A DNA stretch of 64,000 nucleotides from Usnea hakonensis (GCA_013423325.1 BLJB01000230.1:18456-82455); one strand, 5' to 3'. Shown: positions 1-12,481, numbered from the stretch's first letter. Program-made: numbers and translations. Notes: generated by a model not told the origin, from the letters alone.

Positions 1-1109
1 ACGACGCGGTCCTCGGGCACAAAGACGGTCACTATCCTACATACTTTATTAAAGAATATGCAGACAAAGCCGAGCGCAGGGAACTTCATGCTCACTACCA
101 AAAATATTGCGCTTTAGTTCATAGCGATGAACCCATGCACGAATGCGAGGAGGAGACCCAAGATCTAGTTAGTGGTTTCGCTAGGCTACCACACCTCAGG
201 GATGTTTACCTTATCTTCAAAGAAGAACGTTGCCCATCACGATTCCGTCCGCTGAGCTCCGTTACCTTGGAGACCTTGATCTGTCCTGATCCGGTGTACG
301 GATGGTTGCACCGCAGAAAAATCTTCACGGGCCTTTTGAAAGCTGCTCACGCAGCTCAAATATCGTTGAAGTCGATAAAAGCGTTCGGTATGCCATGGAG
401 AGTTTTCCAACAATCCGAGGAAGATTCGTCTATGATGGCTTCAGCTACAAAATCTTGTCAGCATCTTGCCATCGATGTGGATCCTCATGACGACCCTGAA
501 AATGGAAGAGGAAATGGAAGACGGAGTCTCGCAAACATGATCTCGAGCTCTTCGTCTCTTCACACACTCGAGATCTCTCTTGGATACGTGGATTATTGCC
601 AATGGGGAGACTGGAGATTATGTGTAAAGGTGCCCGAGGTTATTGACCCTAAAAATCACTGGCCGTATCTCAAGCGCCTCATGCTCCAGGCTTTTACATC
701 GACTGATGTCCATCTGAAGGATTTATTGACCCGTCACACTTCGACTCTGCGATCCTTAGAGCTTGTAAACTTCAAATTGGAGCCCTACTCATTGGATGGA
801 AAGAACCACCATGGGTCTTGGATTGAGATTATTATGTTCCTCGAGAGTTCTCTAAACCTTGAAAGTGTTCGTCTAGACGGAGAGCTGTACAATGGAAGTG
901 ACGAACTTTGGTGGGCACGCGACTCCAGCACCTTTGACAGCACATACGGCTGCCCTCAAGAGGGTCCATGTCTCAATGACCGTATCAAGAAGTTTATCGT
1001 GGAAGGAGGCACCTGTCCACTTCCTTTTCCTCACGCTCCTGATAGACCTGCCGACTGGAAACATCTGACAGACTTCTCCTGGGCTTGCTTGACGCACATA
1101 TTGAGGTGA
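1..1109 (+). CDS. Hypothetical protein, 5' end cut by window edge
   Basis: The reading frame is open from base 3 to a TGA at 1107-1109, so the start lies outside the window; the first internal ATG is at 135. About 368 residues are visible. The sequence is leucine-rich and irregular, with repeated short stretches such as SLHTLEISLG, YLKRLMLQ, TLRSLELVNF and NLESVRLDG. That pattern is common in the C-terminal leucine-rich part of fungal F-box-type proteins. No F-box is visible, because the N-terminus is missing, and no catalytic motif is seen. The F-box assignment is inference from the LRR-like pattern; coding status itself is fairly secure from length and composition. Confidence 0.65.
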   Translation, partial: DAVLGHKDGHYPTYFIKEYADKAERRELHAHYQKYCALVHSDEPMHECEEETQDLVSGFARLPHLRDVYLIFKEERCPSRFRPLSSVTLETLICPDPVYGWLHRRKIFTGLLKAAHAAQISLKSIKAFGMPWRVFQQSEEDSSMMASATKSCQHLAIDVDPHDDPENGRGNGRRSLANMISSSSSLHTLEISLGYVDYCQWGDWRLCVKVPEVIDPKNHWPYLKRLMLQAFTSTDVHLKDLLTRHTSTLRSLELVNFKLEPYSLDGKNHHGSWIEIIMFLESSLNLESVRLDGELYNGSDELWWARDSSTFDSTYGCPQEGPCLNDRIKKFIVEGGTCPLPFPHAPDRPADWKHLTDFSWACLTHILR

Positions 1110-3717
1110 TTTATTATCAGTCTCTGGTACCACTTTTGTTCTGCAATGGAATGGGTCCTTCCAGTACTTTGCGACTCCAGTGATAGTATACGCAACCAAA
1201 GAACACGTTGCTAGAGCAAGCACGCCATCATGAGGCCCCAAAATCTGCCGCATGCTCACGTTCGTCGGCATGGCCTGTCTGGATAGGTGATATGCCAATG
1301 TCACAATCTTTTTCGAAAACGAAAACTTGCGTTCCTCTACCGAATCTCTCATAGCATGGAAATTGAAATCATCTGTGGCACCACAATGGCGCGAACCTTG
1401 ACTCCCTTCTCATGACTTTGTCCACGGCTTCAAGCTAATCCAGGCTGGCTTCTCGATAGGGCAAGAACAAATCTCTACAGTTTTTAGCCAATCCAAGCCT
1501 CATATCAATAGCCCGACTACCCAGCCCACAGCCAACCTTCAAACTACCCTCTGCATCGCCTCCAACACAGCATCCCCCCAACTCACACACCTCTAGTCAC
1601 TTTCACAAACCCAAGCTTTGCCCCCCATCCTTCCCTGCACCCCCAATCCCCCCACCACCATCACCATCACCATCACCATCCCTCTCCCCCTCAACTAAGA
1701 GCCTGACGTGAGACAGCCCTGAGTCTGCTCAGCTACTCGCCACCTCACAGCAGTGGCAGATCGACTTCCAGAGGTAATCTAGTTGCCCAATGCAGATATC
1801 CATCCTTATGAATCGGCCACAGTGGCTTTATGGGCAAAGATATCGGTGACGGTGATGGGATGTGCTTTGCATGTTCGTCATGTTGTCGGAGACGAAAATT
1901 GATTGCTAGTGCTATCTTTGATCGCCTTGGAGGTCATTTTCCTAGTATCGTTTGTAGCATCATTACTATAGCTACTGCTACCCATGCACTCATAGTTCCG
2001 TCACACCCAATTCCCGTCACACCGAACTAACCCCCCCTCCCCCCAGACCCCTCTCATTTCCACCTTCTCACCTCCCCCCAACCATACCAACACATCCCCT
2101 CAAACCCCTACCGCCTTCCTTCCATCCATCCATCCACCCATCAAACTCACCAACATCAAACACCTCCTCCACTAGCCTTGAAAGAGTCTCATACGTATGA
2201 CACACCTATTCAGCGATTCAGAGAATTGGAGGGTAGGGAGGGGGGAGAGGGGGATGTAGCGGGCTGTGGCAGCACAATGCATGAGAAGTAGCAATAGTCC
2301 AGAGGAGCGTGGGCAGATGAAGCCGGTGATGAGAGTGGTGGGCTCTGGGGTGCGAAGGACCTAAGAGGATCCAAGAGCCCGTCAGGGAAGGAGGAGGCTC
2401 TGGGGGCCAGATAGTGCCAGAATAGGTAACCTATCAACCCACACAACCCTCCCCTCATAAACCACACACCACCAATCACCCCTGTGCACTACTCCCATTT
2501 CCAGGACCTCTTACATATCATACCTCAGCAATCCTCTATATCCCAGTATAATATTGGTTTTTTGGCAGGGATGATGGCTAGGGTAGGGTTAAAAGATTGA
2601 GCCTCGCCTGTCCCCGCTCCCCCCCCCCTCGCCCCCTACCTAACCAAACCACAGCCCCCTTCCCCTTCATCACTACACACCTTCCTCCTCCATCAAACCT
2701 AATCTGCAAACCCATCCAACCCCCCGAACCCTTTCCTCAAAACATCTCTAACCCAGTCCAGTCCAGTCAGCCCGTCCAATCCAATCCACTCCAATCCAAT
2801 TCCCATCTCCATCCTGTCATCCTCTGTTGTTGTAGGAGGAGGAGGAGGAGGAGGGGGGGGGCTTGCTTGGTTGGTTGCTTGGGTTGGGTGGGGAGATACT
2901 CTTATTTATTGAAATGCATTGATGTGAACGGAAGAGAGGGGGGGGGGGGAGATACATAACGAAGATTTAGAAGGGGGGGGTTTGTCTGGTGTGTGGGATA
3001 TAGAGATGGGGATGGGAGGATTTAAGGTTTTTGAGAGGAGGGAATGCTACGGGGTTCGCGAGGTTTCGATGGATGGATGGAAGGGGGGAAGGGGAGGGGT
3101 GCTGGGGGAATGTTTTGAGGGGTTTTGATAAGATGTGGTGTGGAGCGCGGGGTCAGGAAGGAAGGAAGGAAGGAAGGAAGGAGGGGTTTGCAGCTGTGGA
3201 GGATGGTGAGTAGGTAGCGAGTGAGTGAATTGGGATTTTCAGTGCTTCTATCGAAGTAATCTGATATTCTATGCTGCCTGCCTAGCATCTCAGATGCCTG
3301 TTTCATATCAACGTCACTCTACCCCAAAGAGTCCGGCTCTTTCTCGTGTGTCTTTCTGGTTGGAGATAGCTTTGATGGTGCTGCACTTCAACCACACTGT
3401 CCTCATATCAGATTTACTCTTGAGGTTCCATCTCACTCGAGACTTCTACTTGTTGCAGTTGCTTTCCGAGCCTTTGTGATAGCTCTGGCGCTGTGCTCTT
3501 CGCCGAACCCGTTGTGTGGCCATTGAGGGGGGTGGGTTATACGTCCACTCAGATCGTCACCACCAATGAAAGGGATTCAGAAGGGGCTCTAGATGAGAGG
3601 GATTCCAGCTGATATGTTCTTGGCGTTCTCGAGCTGGAAGCCTTGGAGTCGCCGTACCGAAATTGACACGGAATTTTCCTCGCAAGGCAATCATCTTTTT
3701 CTACAGAGTATCTCGTC
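1110..3717. other. Intergenic, low-complexity C-rich and GGAA tracts
   Basis: No supportable gene. The stretch holds CCATCA/CACC-rich runs near 1650-1690, pyrimidine-rich runs near 2030-2160, GGA/G runs near 2837-2870 and 2938-2949, and a (GGAA)n microsatellite at 3155-3183. Short open frames here follow the low-complexity composition. Confidence 0.6.
3155..3183. repeat. (GGAA)n microsatellite
   Basis: About seven uninterrupted GGAA units. Confidence 0.9.
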
Positions 3718-4560
3718 TCAGACACCGCATTGCGCAAGCCACACTGGATCATCCGGCTTCTCCAACGTGCCGAGGAATCTCTTTGTTGTCACTCGACATA
3801 TCTCATCATTTCCCTCCTTCGTTGCGACTATTGTAATATGTGTTTTGCAGCAGCCACAACTAGTCGATATCTCGCGTCGTGAGTTTCGGTTGAGAAAGCC
3901 GTAGAGAGCGTTGACAATATCCGAATCGTTGATTTGTTTATGCGGACAGAGCCAAATGTCATCCATACTCAGGAATTGTTGCAGCTCTGCTGCAGTTTCC
4001 ACCTGGTATTTGATACAGTCTAGCGATCCAATATTCCAGTCGAAGGAGAGTACCAGCTCGGGTGTGCGTCCGGAGAGGCCAGCATTTTCGTGGGAGAAAG
4101 TTCCGAAGCCTCGGAGGAGGCAGCGCGAGGATATGCAGATACCTTTGCTGTCTCCAGCAGCCGGAGTGAACTGGTATCGGTGCTCTTGACAGCGCAATTC
4201 CAAAGCGTCGACGCTCTTACTAGTATTCTTGATAGAGGCAGACGTGCATTTTCTCTTCAGAGAGTCAAACGACACAGCCTGATGAGGACAAATTCGGAGG
4301 TTTGGGGAGACCGTTGGTGGGGGAGAAGCGGGGTGTTTTTCCTCAAGGATTAGGCCCTTTTCCTCTGCCAGGTCATGATATGGCGGTGGTATATCATAGA
4401 CAGCGGATGTCGCCAAGTCACCGAATACTCCGTCGTTCGTGCTAATGGAGTCCGTCTCTTTTGCTTTCGTTCTTTGCTTGTGGAAGAGGGAGACTAATCT
4501 TCTCAGGAAACGAGAGGCCATTCTGGATCGTTTTGGGGATAATGGACGGTTGAACGACAT
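3718..4560 (-). CDS. Conserved hypothetical protein with paired CPH motifs
   Basis: Single-exon 280-aa frame with a true ATG. The N-terminus is basic (MSFNRPLSPKRSRMASRF) with an FLRRLVSLFHKQ amphipathic stretch that might be a membrane or targeting helix. A proline-rich linker (PPPY around residue 60) follows. The rest carries two similar Cys-Pro-His segments, ICPHQAVSFDSL near residue 92 and LCPHKQINDSDI near residue 205, each followed by further Cys/His (RCQEH, CGCC). The repeated CPH plus later cysteines suggest a small metal-binding or structural unit, but I do not recognise the family. Function is unknown. Confidence 0.65.
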   Translation of the reverse strand: MSFNRPLSPKRSRMASRFLRRLVSLFHKQRTKAKETDSISTNDGVFGDLATSAVYDIPPPYHDLAEEKGLILEEKHPASPPPTVSPNLRICPHQAVSFDSLKRKCTSASIKNTSKSVDALELRCQEHRYQFTPAAGDSKGICISSRCLLRGFGTFSHENAGLSGRTPELVLSFDWNIGSLDCIKYQVETAAELQQFLSMDDIWLCPHKQINDSDIVNALYGFLNRNSRREISTSCGCCKTHITIVATKEGNDEICRVTTKRFLGTLEKPDDPVWLAQCGV

Positions 4561-5114
4561 TGCAGAGAGAGTAGTTGCAAAAACGATGTTCTTTTGAAAG
4601 AGGAGGACAGGGACAGAGCCAACTTTGTAGGAAACGAGATCATTTGGAAACAGTGAGACAGAGGAAGGTATCTCCTGCCGACATATATATTAAATTAGAG
4701 AGAATGAAGATCACTAAAGATCACTAACGAGGCACGGGACACATTCCTCGGGAAGTCACAAGTGAGCCATTATAGTACAAAGTTGCTCAAATTGCGTGTG
4801 TAGTATGTCCCTAAATCACGTACGGAGTACATTCCTGAACCATGTGAACTAGATCTTGTAAAGGCCATCCATGAGGCAGATATAAGTGCAATTGAGGCCA
4901 TGGTATTGGAGGAAGTACAGGAGGTATATGGTCAGGAGTCAGTCAGCTCATCGAATGCAACCCGCCAATAGTTTCCCTTAAACACGCCAAGGCGGAAGAT
5001 GACTAAGCAATTTCCCCGCATCTAAAAATCTTTCTCCGCATCAAATCTCCTTTGCCGTACTTCTCCACCAGTAGTTCAACAATACAACAACAAATAGAAC
5101 ATAGCTATTCTTTA
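4561..5114. other. Intergenic, upstream of the CPH protein
   Basis: AT-richer spacer carrying the promoter side of the gene starting at 4560. ATATATATTAAATT at 4683-4696 is an AT-rich, possible TATA-like stretch about 125 bp upstream of that ATG. No other signal seen. Confidence 0.4.
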
Positions 5115-6119
5115 TTATTCCTTCAACTCATCCAACAAACTTCCAACCAACCAGCTCTCATTATCACCAATTGCCCCCTTCATCGCCCCCTTCATCAGCT
5201 CGTACCCTACCTCCACAACATCCTTTGTCTCCTGCTCCGTTCCCCAGCTGACCCGCGTAGGCCAAAACGCAAGATGAACCCCCATATGAACCGCGACACG
5301 CTCAACAAACTTTCTGTCCAACGTTCCAACCTCTCGATACCCTCTTAAAAATGCCGCGCGCAATCCCCTACCCCCTCGAAATCGATCCAACAAATGCGCT
5401 TCCGCTGCAAACTGTCCAATGTCCGTGGCCCCGCACCCTCTGCGCACCATCTCCCAATCTACAATCGACAACCTCCCCGGCTCATTGATGAGAACGTTTC
5501 CAGGCCAAAAGTCACCATGACATATACACTCGTCGTCAGTCTGAAGAAGAGAACCGTATCGAGCGTCGATCTGCTCTGCAAGAGAGGGGTTTTGGTCATA
5601 CTTTTGCAAAGCGCCGCCCAGACGAGAATATGCGAATCGATACATGGATTTGGCGGCTTGGTTGTTGTCGATGGCTGCACTCTTGGTCCGTTGATGCAAC
5701 CCCGCAAGCCATCGTCCAAGCGCAATGCCGAATGCGGGAATGTCAAGACCAGGATCTATATACGCTTCCTTCAACGTGCGGTCGCCCCCATCTTCCATCA
5801 TGAGGACATGACTGTCGGAATCATTGCGGTACACCTCTGGAACGGAGACCAGTGTGCTCGAGTCCAGCAACGGTGGCAGAGTCGTCATAGTCCTGTGCTC
5901 AAAGTCCATGCGATCGACCGAGAAGGACAGATCTGGCGCTGCCTTGACGAAAGGTTCTGCATGCTTGATAATAATTCTCTTTCCAGATCTTTCGACTGCT
6001 CTCCACACGAAATTTCCGGAGCCACCTGCGAGCGGCTGTAAGGAATCCAAGTCAATCTCAGCCTCGCCTAGATGGCCTAGGTAAGCCTTCAACTGCTCTG
6101 TGTTCGTGATTTCTGTCAT
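5115..6119 (-). CDS. APH-family phosphotransferase (protein-kinase-like fold)
   Basis: Single-exon 334-aa protein with a true ATG. A glycine loop GGSGNFVW (residues 32-39) is followed by IIIKH with the probable ATP-binding Lys52, a hinge-like LMMEDGG (107-112), the catalytic loop HGDFWPGN (201-208) and the metal-binding DWE (221-223), the APH-family equivalent of DFG. These elements in this order define the aminoglycoside phosphotransferase/choline kinase superfamily (PF01636). Length is normal and all key residues are intact, so it should be an active cytosolic small-molecule kinase. The substrate cannot be read from sequence; fungal relatives are usually of unknown substrate, and a role in antibiotic resistance should not be assumed. 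Its upstream region is shared with the divergent secreted protein at 7392. Confidence 0.85.
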   Translation of the reverse strand: MTEITNTEQLKAYLGHLGEAEIDLDSLQPLAGGSGNFVWRAVERSGKRIIIKHAEPFVKAAPDLSFSVDRMDFEHRTMTTLPPLLDSSTLVSVPEVYRNDSDSHVLMMEDGGDRTLKEAYIDPGLDIPAFGIALGRWLAGLHQRTKSAAIDNNQAAKSMYRFAYSRLGGALQKYDQNPSLAEQIDARYGSLLQTDDECICHGDFWPGNVLINEPGRLSIVDWEMVRRGCGATDIGQFAAEAHLLDRFRGGRGLRAAFLRGYREVGTLDRKFVERVAVHMGVHLAFWPTRVSWGTEQETKDVVEVGYELMKGAMKGAIGDNESWLVGSLLDELKE

Positions 6120-7391
6120 TGCGCCTGCTTTTTGACGACTTTCTCTCTTCTTGAATCAGTTTCAGTGAGTTCTTCATTAAACTTGGAACTTCTTCAAAGC
6201 TCAGTCTTCGTTTGCGCGGTCTTGTAATAGGAGATTACATCCTCCAGCTCTACCTGTGAGTCACTGCCAAGACTTCTATTGATGCAATCTTCCACTTCAC
6301 CCGTCCAGTCACGAGCGTTACCAATCGGGCAAGGAAGGGCAGCCACATCACTGGCGAAGCCGTGATAACCCTGAGTCACCTTTGAATGTTTCTACCCAAT
6401 GCAGCTTCTTCTCGCTTCCCACTGATACATTCAACGGGTTTCCTATATAAGTCTCATTTCAAGTCGTCAAGGCCAGCGACGTCTTACTTTAAACCCCTTC
6501 TTATTCATTATTATGCAACACACTTGGCTCATGCCTAGCTGGTTCATGCCTACCTGCTACGGACCAGGTTCGATAAACGAAGCGCTTTGTAGCCCATGAT
6601 TGACAAGCCGAGTACTTTGTCGCGTAAGTAGATTCCTTATCGGGACTACCCAAGCGCAAGCTGAAAACGCTCGATAAGCGCCAATAATGGCTCGTTTGAT
6701 TGGTTCCATCTTCTGCAGAGATAAGCTCGCAGGTGCATGTCGCTAAAGGGTGTGTCTGAGCTGCAAGGCCACCTGGCTTTAAGGCTTGCCCCAGCTTTGA
6801 GATTCCAGGGTGGTCCCCGCAAACTGAATCATTGGTCGCTAACCCACTAGCATTGCGCCTGGACCATTCAGGGAAAAGGATCGTTCCCGGGACCGTCCCG
6901 TCACTGAGTCGCCCGTGCAGCTCATTTTCCCTCGTCTTGAGTTGCTGAGGCTCTGCATCGCAGAAGGGAAAACAGCCTGGAGTCTTCTAATCCCCCGTTA
7001 GAGCGATTGCGGATAGTAGCGCTACCAGTCGACAACATACGTCTTCTCGTCCTTTGAACCACTGTTGTTGAATGTTGAGGCTTAAAAATTACGCTCGGAC
7101 CTCTTCCTGTTGCGGACGTTTCATACGCGTGTGGGCGCAATGAGTACAAGTCGCGAGCTTAATGTCCTAATTGCTTAGCCCAGACGTAGGAAAAAGTATA
7201 TCACTCACATATTGAGGGCTATAATAAGGATCGAACATACTCTTACTCCCAGTCTTGAAACCTTTTTAGACCTGCATTATATTGGCGACATCCGAGGATC
7301 AAATCTCCGGCATTCCATAAATTAGAAACCATGGAGCTCGCGTGCCATCGAGTATATTTATTTCAAGCTTTCTGTGGTGCCTTTGTTGAAT
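6120..7391. other. Divergent intergenic region
   Basis: About 1.3 kb between the APH kinase (minus) and the secreted protein (plus). A TATATAA-like site lies near 6443-6449. A minus-strand frame at 6194-6379 begins with GTG only and is not a convincing gene. Nothing else seen. Confidence 0.4.
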
Positions 7392-8022
7392 ATGCGTGCT
7401 TTGTCTGCGTTCTCATTTTTCCAGTTGATTTATCTTTACGTCACCAACTGCCTAGCATTGCCTCTTCTAAACTTAACGAATATATCTTCCTATTTCAACC
7501 TCAATGATACTCTTCTGAAGTTCGTACGCCTCCACTCACGTACCTAGCGAGCATTCGCAAATTTCCAACTAACCGATTTCCAGTGTCGAACCATATCACT
7601 ACCGCATACCTAATTCGCCTCTAACGCTCCACGTCACCCTCCTCCCGACCAAAACTCCCCTCATCCCCCATGATACCCTCATGTGCCTCCATTCATTCAT
7701 GCAAGTCCTCGCTCTGGAGCCCAAGTCGAGTTACCTTGACCGCATGCGCAAGCACTACACATCCAACATGGAAGCCATTATATCACCTGTGCATTGTCCA
7801 GGATGTGCACTCACGTATCTGCAATCGGCTAAAGTTTTGGCCGGACTGTGGATCTATATTAGCCGGGAGAACCTTCTCTACGTGCAGCGATATGGCGTTT
7901 TTGACATCAGAACGCAAAGGATGGTAGCATGGGGGAGTCTAGTGATTGTGCCACCCGCGCCTGGGACCTCGGTGGGGGTGGATATGGTCAACTTGCCTTC
8001 AGGATTGGCTGAGACGAGTTGA
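7392..8022 (+). CDS. Secreted protein, two exons, paralogue of the 12.5-kb gene
   Basis: Exon 1 is 7392-7519 and exon 2 is 7584-8022. The 64-bp intron has a GTTCGT donor, an ACTAAC branch and a CAG acceptor. This restores a 188-aa frame whose N-terminus MRALSAFSFFQLIYLYVTNC is a clear signal peptide; exon 2 alone lacks it. After NLT/NDT glycosylation-type sites comes YRIPNSPLTLHVTLLPT, which resembles YLIPNSDLIIEFCPLG of the gene at 12482-13151. The C-terminal half contains GLWIYISRENLLYVQRYG and a valine-rich end. Two cysteines (CPGC) are close together. Probably extracellular; function unknown. Main uncertainty is the exact donor, since GTACGC four bases downstream breaks the frame. Confidence 0.65.
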
Positions 8023-9122
8023 GCAGGCCGATGATGGGCTCAACATACATGGACTTCATTGCGAACGGCTCAGATTTGACTGAATCCACTACTGACTCTC
8101 ATATCAGCCAGATGCAGCAAGCTGTGAGTGCGCTTGCCATCGTCGCGGATGCAAGTGCTCAGCAAGGACGATGCTCCGTGGTTGAGGAGTAATGCTTCTG
8201 GCGTGCAGGCCATGAGATTCCACAAGGAACCCTATTAATTAACAAGCTCAGCCTTCGTGTGCGACTTCAGCAGAGAAGTGAGGTTCTTCAGCATCATTCT
8301 CAACAAGTGCCAGCTCGCCGGACTTACACTGGAAATGAAAATGCGCGCAGTTACAACAGTCAAGTCATCTCGAGACCAGGAGTCCTTTCGATCACAATGT
8401 TGACATCAACAAATTGGAGACTCCTGTCCAAGAGGACTCGCCAACCGGTAGAGAGATAAGGGTGGTTGGGACTTGATGAGCTAGCAATTCCTTTCGCTAG
8501 GTAGGCCCGGGAAGCCCTTAGCGTCAATACATCGAACAATTAGTAAAATCGAATCAAAATATCTTATCGACTTCTAAAGATAGAGATCGCACGATTATTC
8601 GGCGCAGTAACTAATTATAAGGCTGACTTTATTTTGATATTTCGATTTATCTATCCACTTGTATAGCGTGGAAAGTGGTGCAGCTACGTTAGTGGTTTCG
8701 TGCCATACAAAAGGACTATCGACATGGCCTACATTTGGCCACTGCAATACTACTAATCCCGAAAGGAGTCAAGATCTTGAACCCTGCATAATGCCAATAT
8801 CTTGGTATTTTGAGAATCTTCGATCATTGGCTGGAGCAGCCGAAGCGTGAGTCCTTGGCTCCTTGGCCACAGTCCGCAACCTTGACGACGATCCGGACCG
8901 CAATCAAAGCCAAACAAGCTGACATATACACACAGTAACATACGCCGCAGCTGAATTTGGTTATGGCCGAGCGACACCCTCGTACCCATGTTTATCCTTC
9001 CACGTTTTCAGTTCGAAGATTGGTTTCGTCCCGTCACGTTCATTGCTCTCGTGTTACGATTTTGACACATTCCGATTACTTTGTCGCTCGTTATAGAGCT
9101 GGCCCTTTCGGGTAACTCGAAC
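8023..9122. other. Intergenic, with a short inverted AT-rich pair
   Basis: No convincing gene. The segment 8520-8650 is AT-rich and contains AAATCGAATCAAAATATC (8548-8565) and an imperfect inverted counterpart TTTTGATATTTCGATTT (8631-8647), possibly a small fold-back relic. Confidence 0.35.
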
Positions 9123-10003
9123 ATGCTTCATCTTCTCTCGTTATGTCTCCTCGCACCTCTCGTATACGCTTCTCCTCCGCCGCCTGTCATCACGCCCTCA
9201 CCCAAACTCATCCCTGAGCTCCTCAAGCGCGCGAACAATCTCTGCGGATCATGGATCGACGTGAGCTCCTCCAGTACGTTTCCGAATTTCTTATCACACT
9301 CGGTTCGAGGCGCCATCTAAACTACAGCAGCCCACGCCATCACCTGCAACCCAAACGTGCAATGCATGATCGCACTGACCCTAACGCCACAAAACATATA
9401 CTGTTCTGACATCGGATCGCCCGTGACGAGCATATTCGGCTACGGACACTGGCCCGTCGACGGCTGCGGTGTCGGCCAACTATGCTGGTAAACAACCTTC
9501 CCTACTTCTCAATCCCAAGCCCGCCCATCAATCTCCCACTGATCTCGGAAAACCTTCTCAGTCCCTCCGCCGCGCCTTACATCACACATTTCGCTTACGA
9601 TGAAACGGACACGTCGTCTGTGCAACTGGTCTGCGGCGTCGGCACCGCTACCCTCATCCATGCTTACGCCGCCTCCTTCACCCTCGAGCAAACACAGGCC
9701 CAGACCGTCGGCGGCGTCAACACGGCCGCCGTATCGGGTCTCCAACTCGCCATCACAGAATCCGCTGTCATGTACACGCAATCCCCTTCTCCCCCCAGCA
9801 CCAGCTCCAGTCCCGCAACCAGCCCCACTCCCGCACCCGCTGCGACGAGCGGTAAAGCCGCCGCCTCCTCCGGTGATGGTGGAGGAGGGCTGGCGGTGGG
9901 GTCGGAGGTAGGGTCGATTATTGGGGCGATATGCGGTGCGTTTGCGTTGGCGCTGACGATATATTTCGGACGGAAGGAATTGCAGAAGAGAAGGGAGAAG
10001 TAG
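9123..10003 (+). CDS. Signal peptide / Cys ectodomain / Ser-Pro stalk / single TM surface protein
   Basis: Three exons: 9123-9273, 9328-9487, 9562-10003. Introns are 54 and 74 bp (GTACGT..ACAG; GTAAAC..TCAG) and phases agree, giving 250 aa. MLHLLSLCLLAPLVYAS is a signal peptide. The ectodomain has spaced cysteines (LCGSW, ITCNP, VQCM, YCSD, DGCGVGQLCC), a pattern shared by many fungal cell-wall-associated membrane proteins. A Ser/Thr/Pro/Ala stalk follows, then a glycine-flanked membrane helix (VGSIIGAICGAFALALTIYF) and a short basic tail (KELQKRREK). The architecture matches WSC/Mid2-like stress sensors or receptors, but no named domain is certain. Expected at the plasma membrane. A second protein of similar build lies at 60414-61500. 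Confidence 0.75.
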
Positions 10004-12481
10004 GTTGCAGCGAGGAGGGGGGAGGAAAAGGCGGCATTGGAGGAGCCCATGATAGCGACAGCTAGGCGGGGGGGTTCTAAGGGTGGAGGACTCAGAGCCG
10101 GAATAGCGCCGTCCTGATTCAGGATGGGAGTATATTCAAAAAGGCTGGTGATTGTGCTGATTATCAAGATACTGATAGACTTGGCCTGCAGAGGGGAGGC
10201 GATTGTTTCCATCAATGGCATAACCTCATCCTGTCTGTTCGAATCGTATCCGCAATGGTGTTCTCGACGCGTGTTTTCGAAGGTGGGGGCTTAGCGAAGC
10301 CCGGGATCTACGTGTGATTGCTAAATGGCACCCATTTCGATTTCCAGCTTCCTTCTCCGCTGCTGCTACTCATACTCTGTGATCAAAAATATACTGACCG
10401 TACAACTGCTCCATATCCCACCACATGCATTTTGCAAATTGCGCTACTGCCGCCTAGACCTCATACGCTGAAAGCTTGCATACCGTGTCTCGGTTTATAA
10501 AAGCCGGACGCAAACTACATATCCCAGATCTAAACTTCCAGAGATAAAGTAAGATACAGAGAGAGAGCCTATAAGACAATTTCTTTGAAAGGGAGTTCGG
10601 GAAGTAGTTTGAGGTAGTCAAGTCACAGCCTGAGAAAAGAAAGGGGTGTGTATTAGACATACATCCTTTGCGATGTCCGCGGTTCAGCTTGGAAATGCTA
10701 GAGACGAACGACATGGGCCCCGAGCATATGGGAAGATTTTCGGAGAAGATAGGATCGGGCTTTCATGGAGATTGACGTGGGTGGGGACTGGGTGGGCTAG
10801 GGGGAGAGGGCGTGGGGAGTGAGGGTGTTGATTACGGTGTTTATCTGCCTAAGATGATATACAGTGTATGAAACGCGTTCGAAGCTTGTGAATACCGGAG
10901 GTCGTACAATGTGACTCTGAGTATTAGGATACTAAGATACGGACGGAGAGGCGGGAAGCTCATTTGCCCATAGACCAAAGCCCTCCTCTCTCCTCATAGA
11001 CTAATAATCCCCTCTCCATCTCAATCCCTCGGCCCTCGCTAAAAGCGCAAAGCACGTCGCCGCGTCTGCATAATTGCACGCCGGATTCCCAAGTTCCTTA
11101 CAAACCTTCCAGCCTAGAGAAGAAGCCCACAGAAAGCAGACGTATAGATAGGACTACTAGGTCCGATGATGACAGACCCCATTCCGCAGAGAGCCCTAGC
11201 CCAGCTCTCATCGCAGCGGTTGTGTTCTACAGCTAGTATATTATTTATATGCTTGCGTGTTAGTGTAGCTATGGAAGGAATGGGAGAAGGTAGGTAGGTA
11301 CGTTATAGTACATACGCTCCTTGACACGAGCGCCGTGTTAGGATATATTAGAAAAGCCTAACGACATCTCAGCAAGAACATTCTGGGAGCGGGTATAAGA
11401 CGAGTCTGCGCCTTCATCCGTGCTTGGTGTTGAATACCAAGAATTGCAGACACTGACGGGACGGGTCCAAGCAATGTACCTTGAATCCAGACAATATTGG
11501 TACTACGGTAACCTCAAGCGAGCGTCAGTATGTGAAATCTAGATACTTATGCCGTTTTTGATCGTTTGGAGGTAGGGAAGGAGTGAGTGAGTACTCTCTG
11601 GCGCTGGGCCGGGGGGGGGATGGTGCGGAGTTGGCACTCCAAGACCACACCCACTCATAGAAATAACTAGGAAGGAGTCCGCTTTGTGGGCATCTAACCG
11701 CCCTTCCATCAGACTAGAATAGTGATCCAATTCCCGTACAACTCCATCTTGAAAGAATACGTCAAAATACCAACAGCCTGATCATCCTCCAGGCAATAGA
11801 GAAACCATAACAGACAAGACGACAAGGTACATCAAAGCCAACATAACAACAACGACGACTACACTTACGAGTCCGAAGAAAGAAGACATCCGAATACTGG
11901 AGTATGTATCTGACACAGCCAACCTCTCTAGAAGCCAGAGACGCAAGCGCCTCCGCGACCGAGCTAGAAAGAAAGAAAGGAAGGTTGATGAAGCAGCTCG
12001 AGATGGTGCCTTTAGGGTAGAGAGAGAGAGAGAGAGAAAACATTCTCGACAAGAGTGAGAGAGCCACAGTGGGTGGGTGGCTTCAAGCATTAAGTACAGC
12101 CGCGGAAATCGATAAAATATCTACTCCATGGCGGAAAAATTTTATCAGGCGGAATTCTGACAGAGAAAGGACGAGAGTAGGCTGCTCAATCTCTGCGGAT
12201 TCAAAGTTCAGCTGGGGATTTCTCTCAGACGGCTTATCGATGAGCATCGTAAGCTCTGCGGGGCAGGTCGGATTATCCCTCAAGTTTCAGACCAGTCCCA
12301 GGCGACCTATTCGATTCCGGGGAATCTTCCACCCGCAAAACAATGCGCCGTCGAAAAAAAAAAAATGGCGCGGCAAGCGCACATGTCAGATAAAAGAGCG
12401 CCTTAAACAAGCACAAAGTCTTCTATCAACCCGAAACCCCGGTATTTCACATCTCCCACTCACAACCTCCATCCGCCCCCA
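10004..12481. other. Intergenic, no supportable gene
   Basis: 2.5 kb without a convincing frame. An ATG-initiated 35-aa hydrophobic frame at 11782-11889 (minus; core SVVVVVVMLALMYLVVLSVM) could encode a tiny membrane peptide but has no independent support. A (GA)n run sits at 12019-12038 and an A run at 12354-12363. Confidence 0.4.

Noticed and set aside
873..1352. 159-codon minus frame
   Set aside because: Mostly antisense to the 5'-cut gene and without recognisable content.
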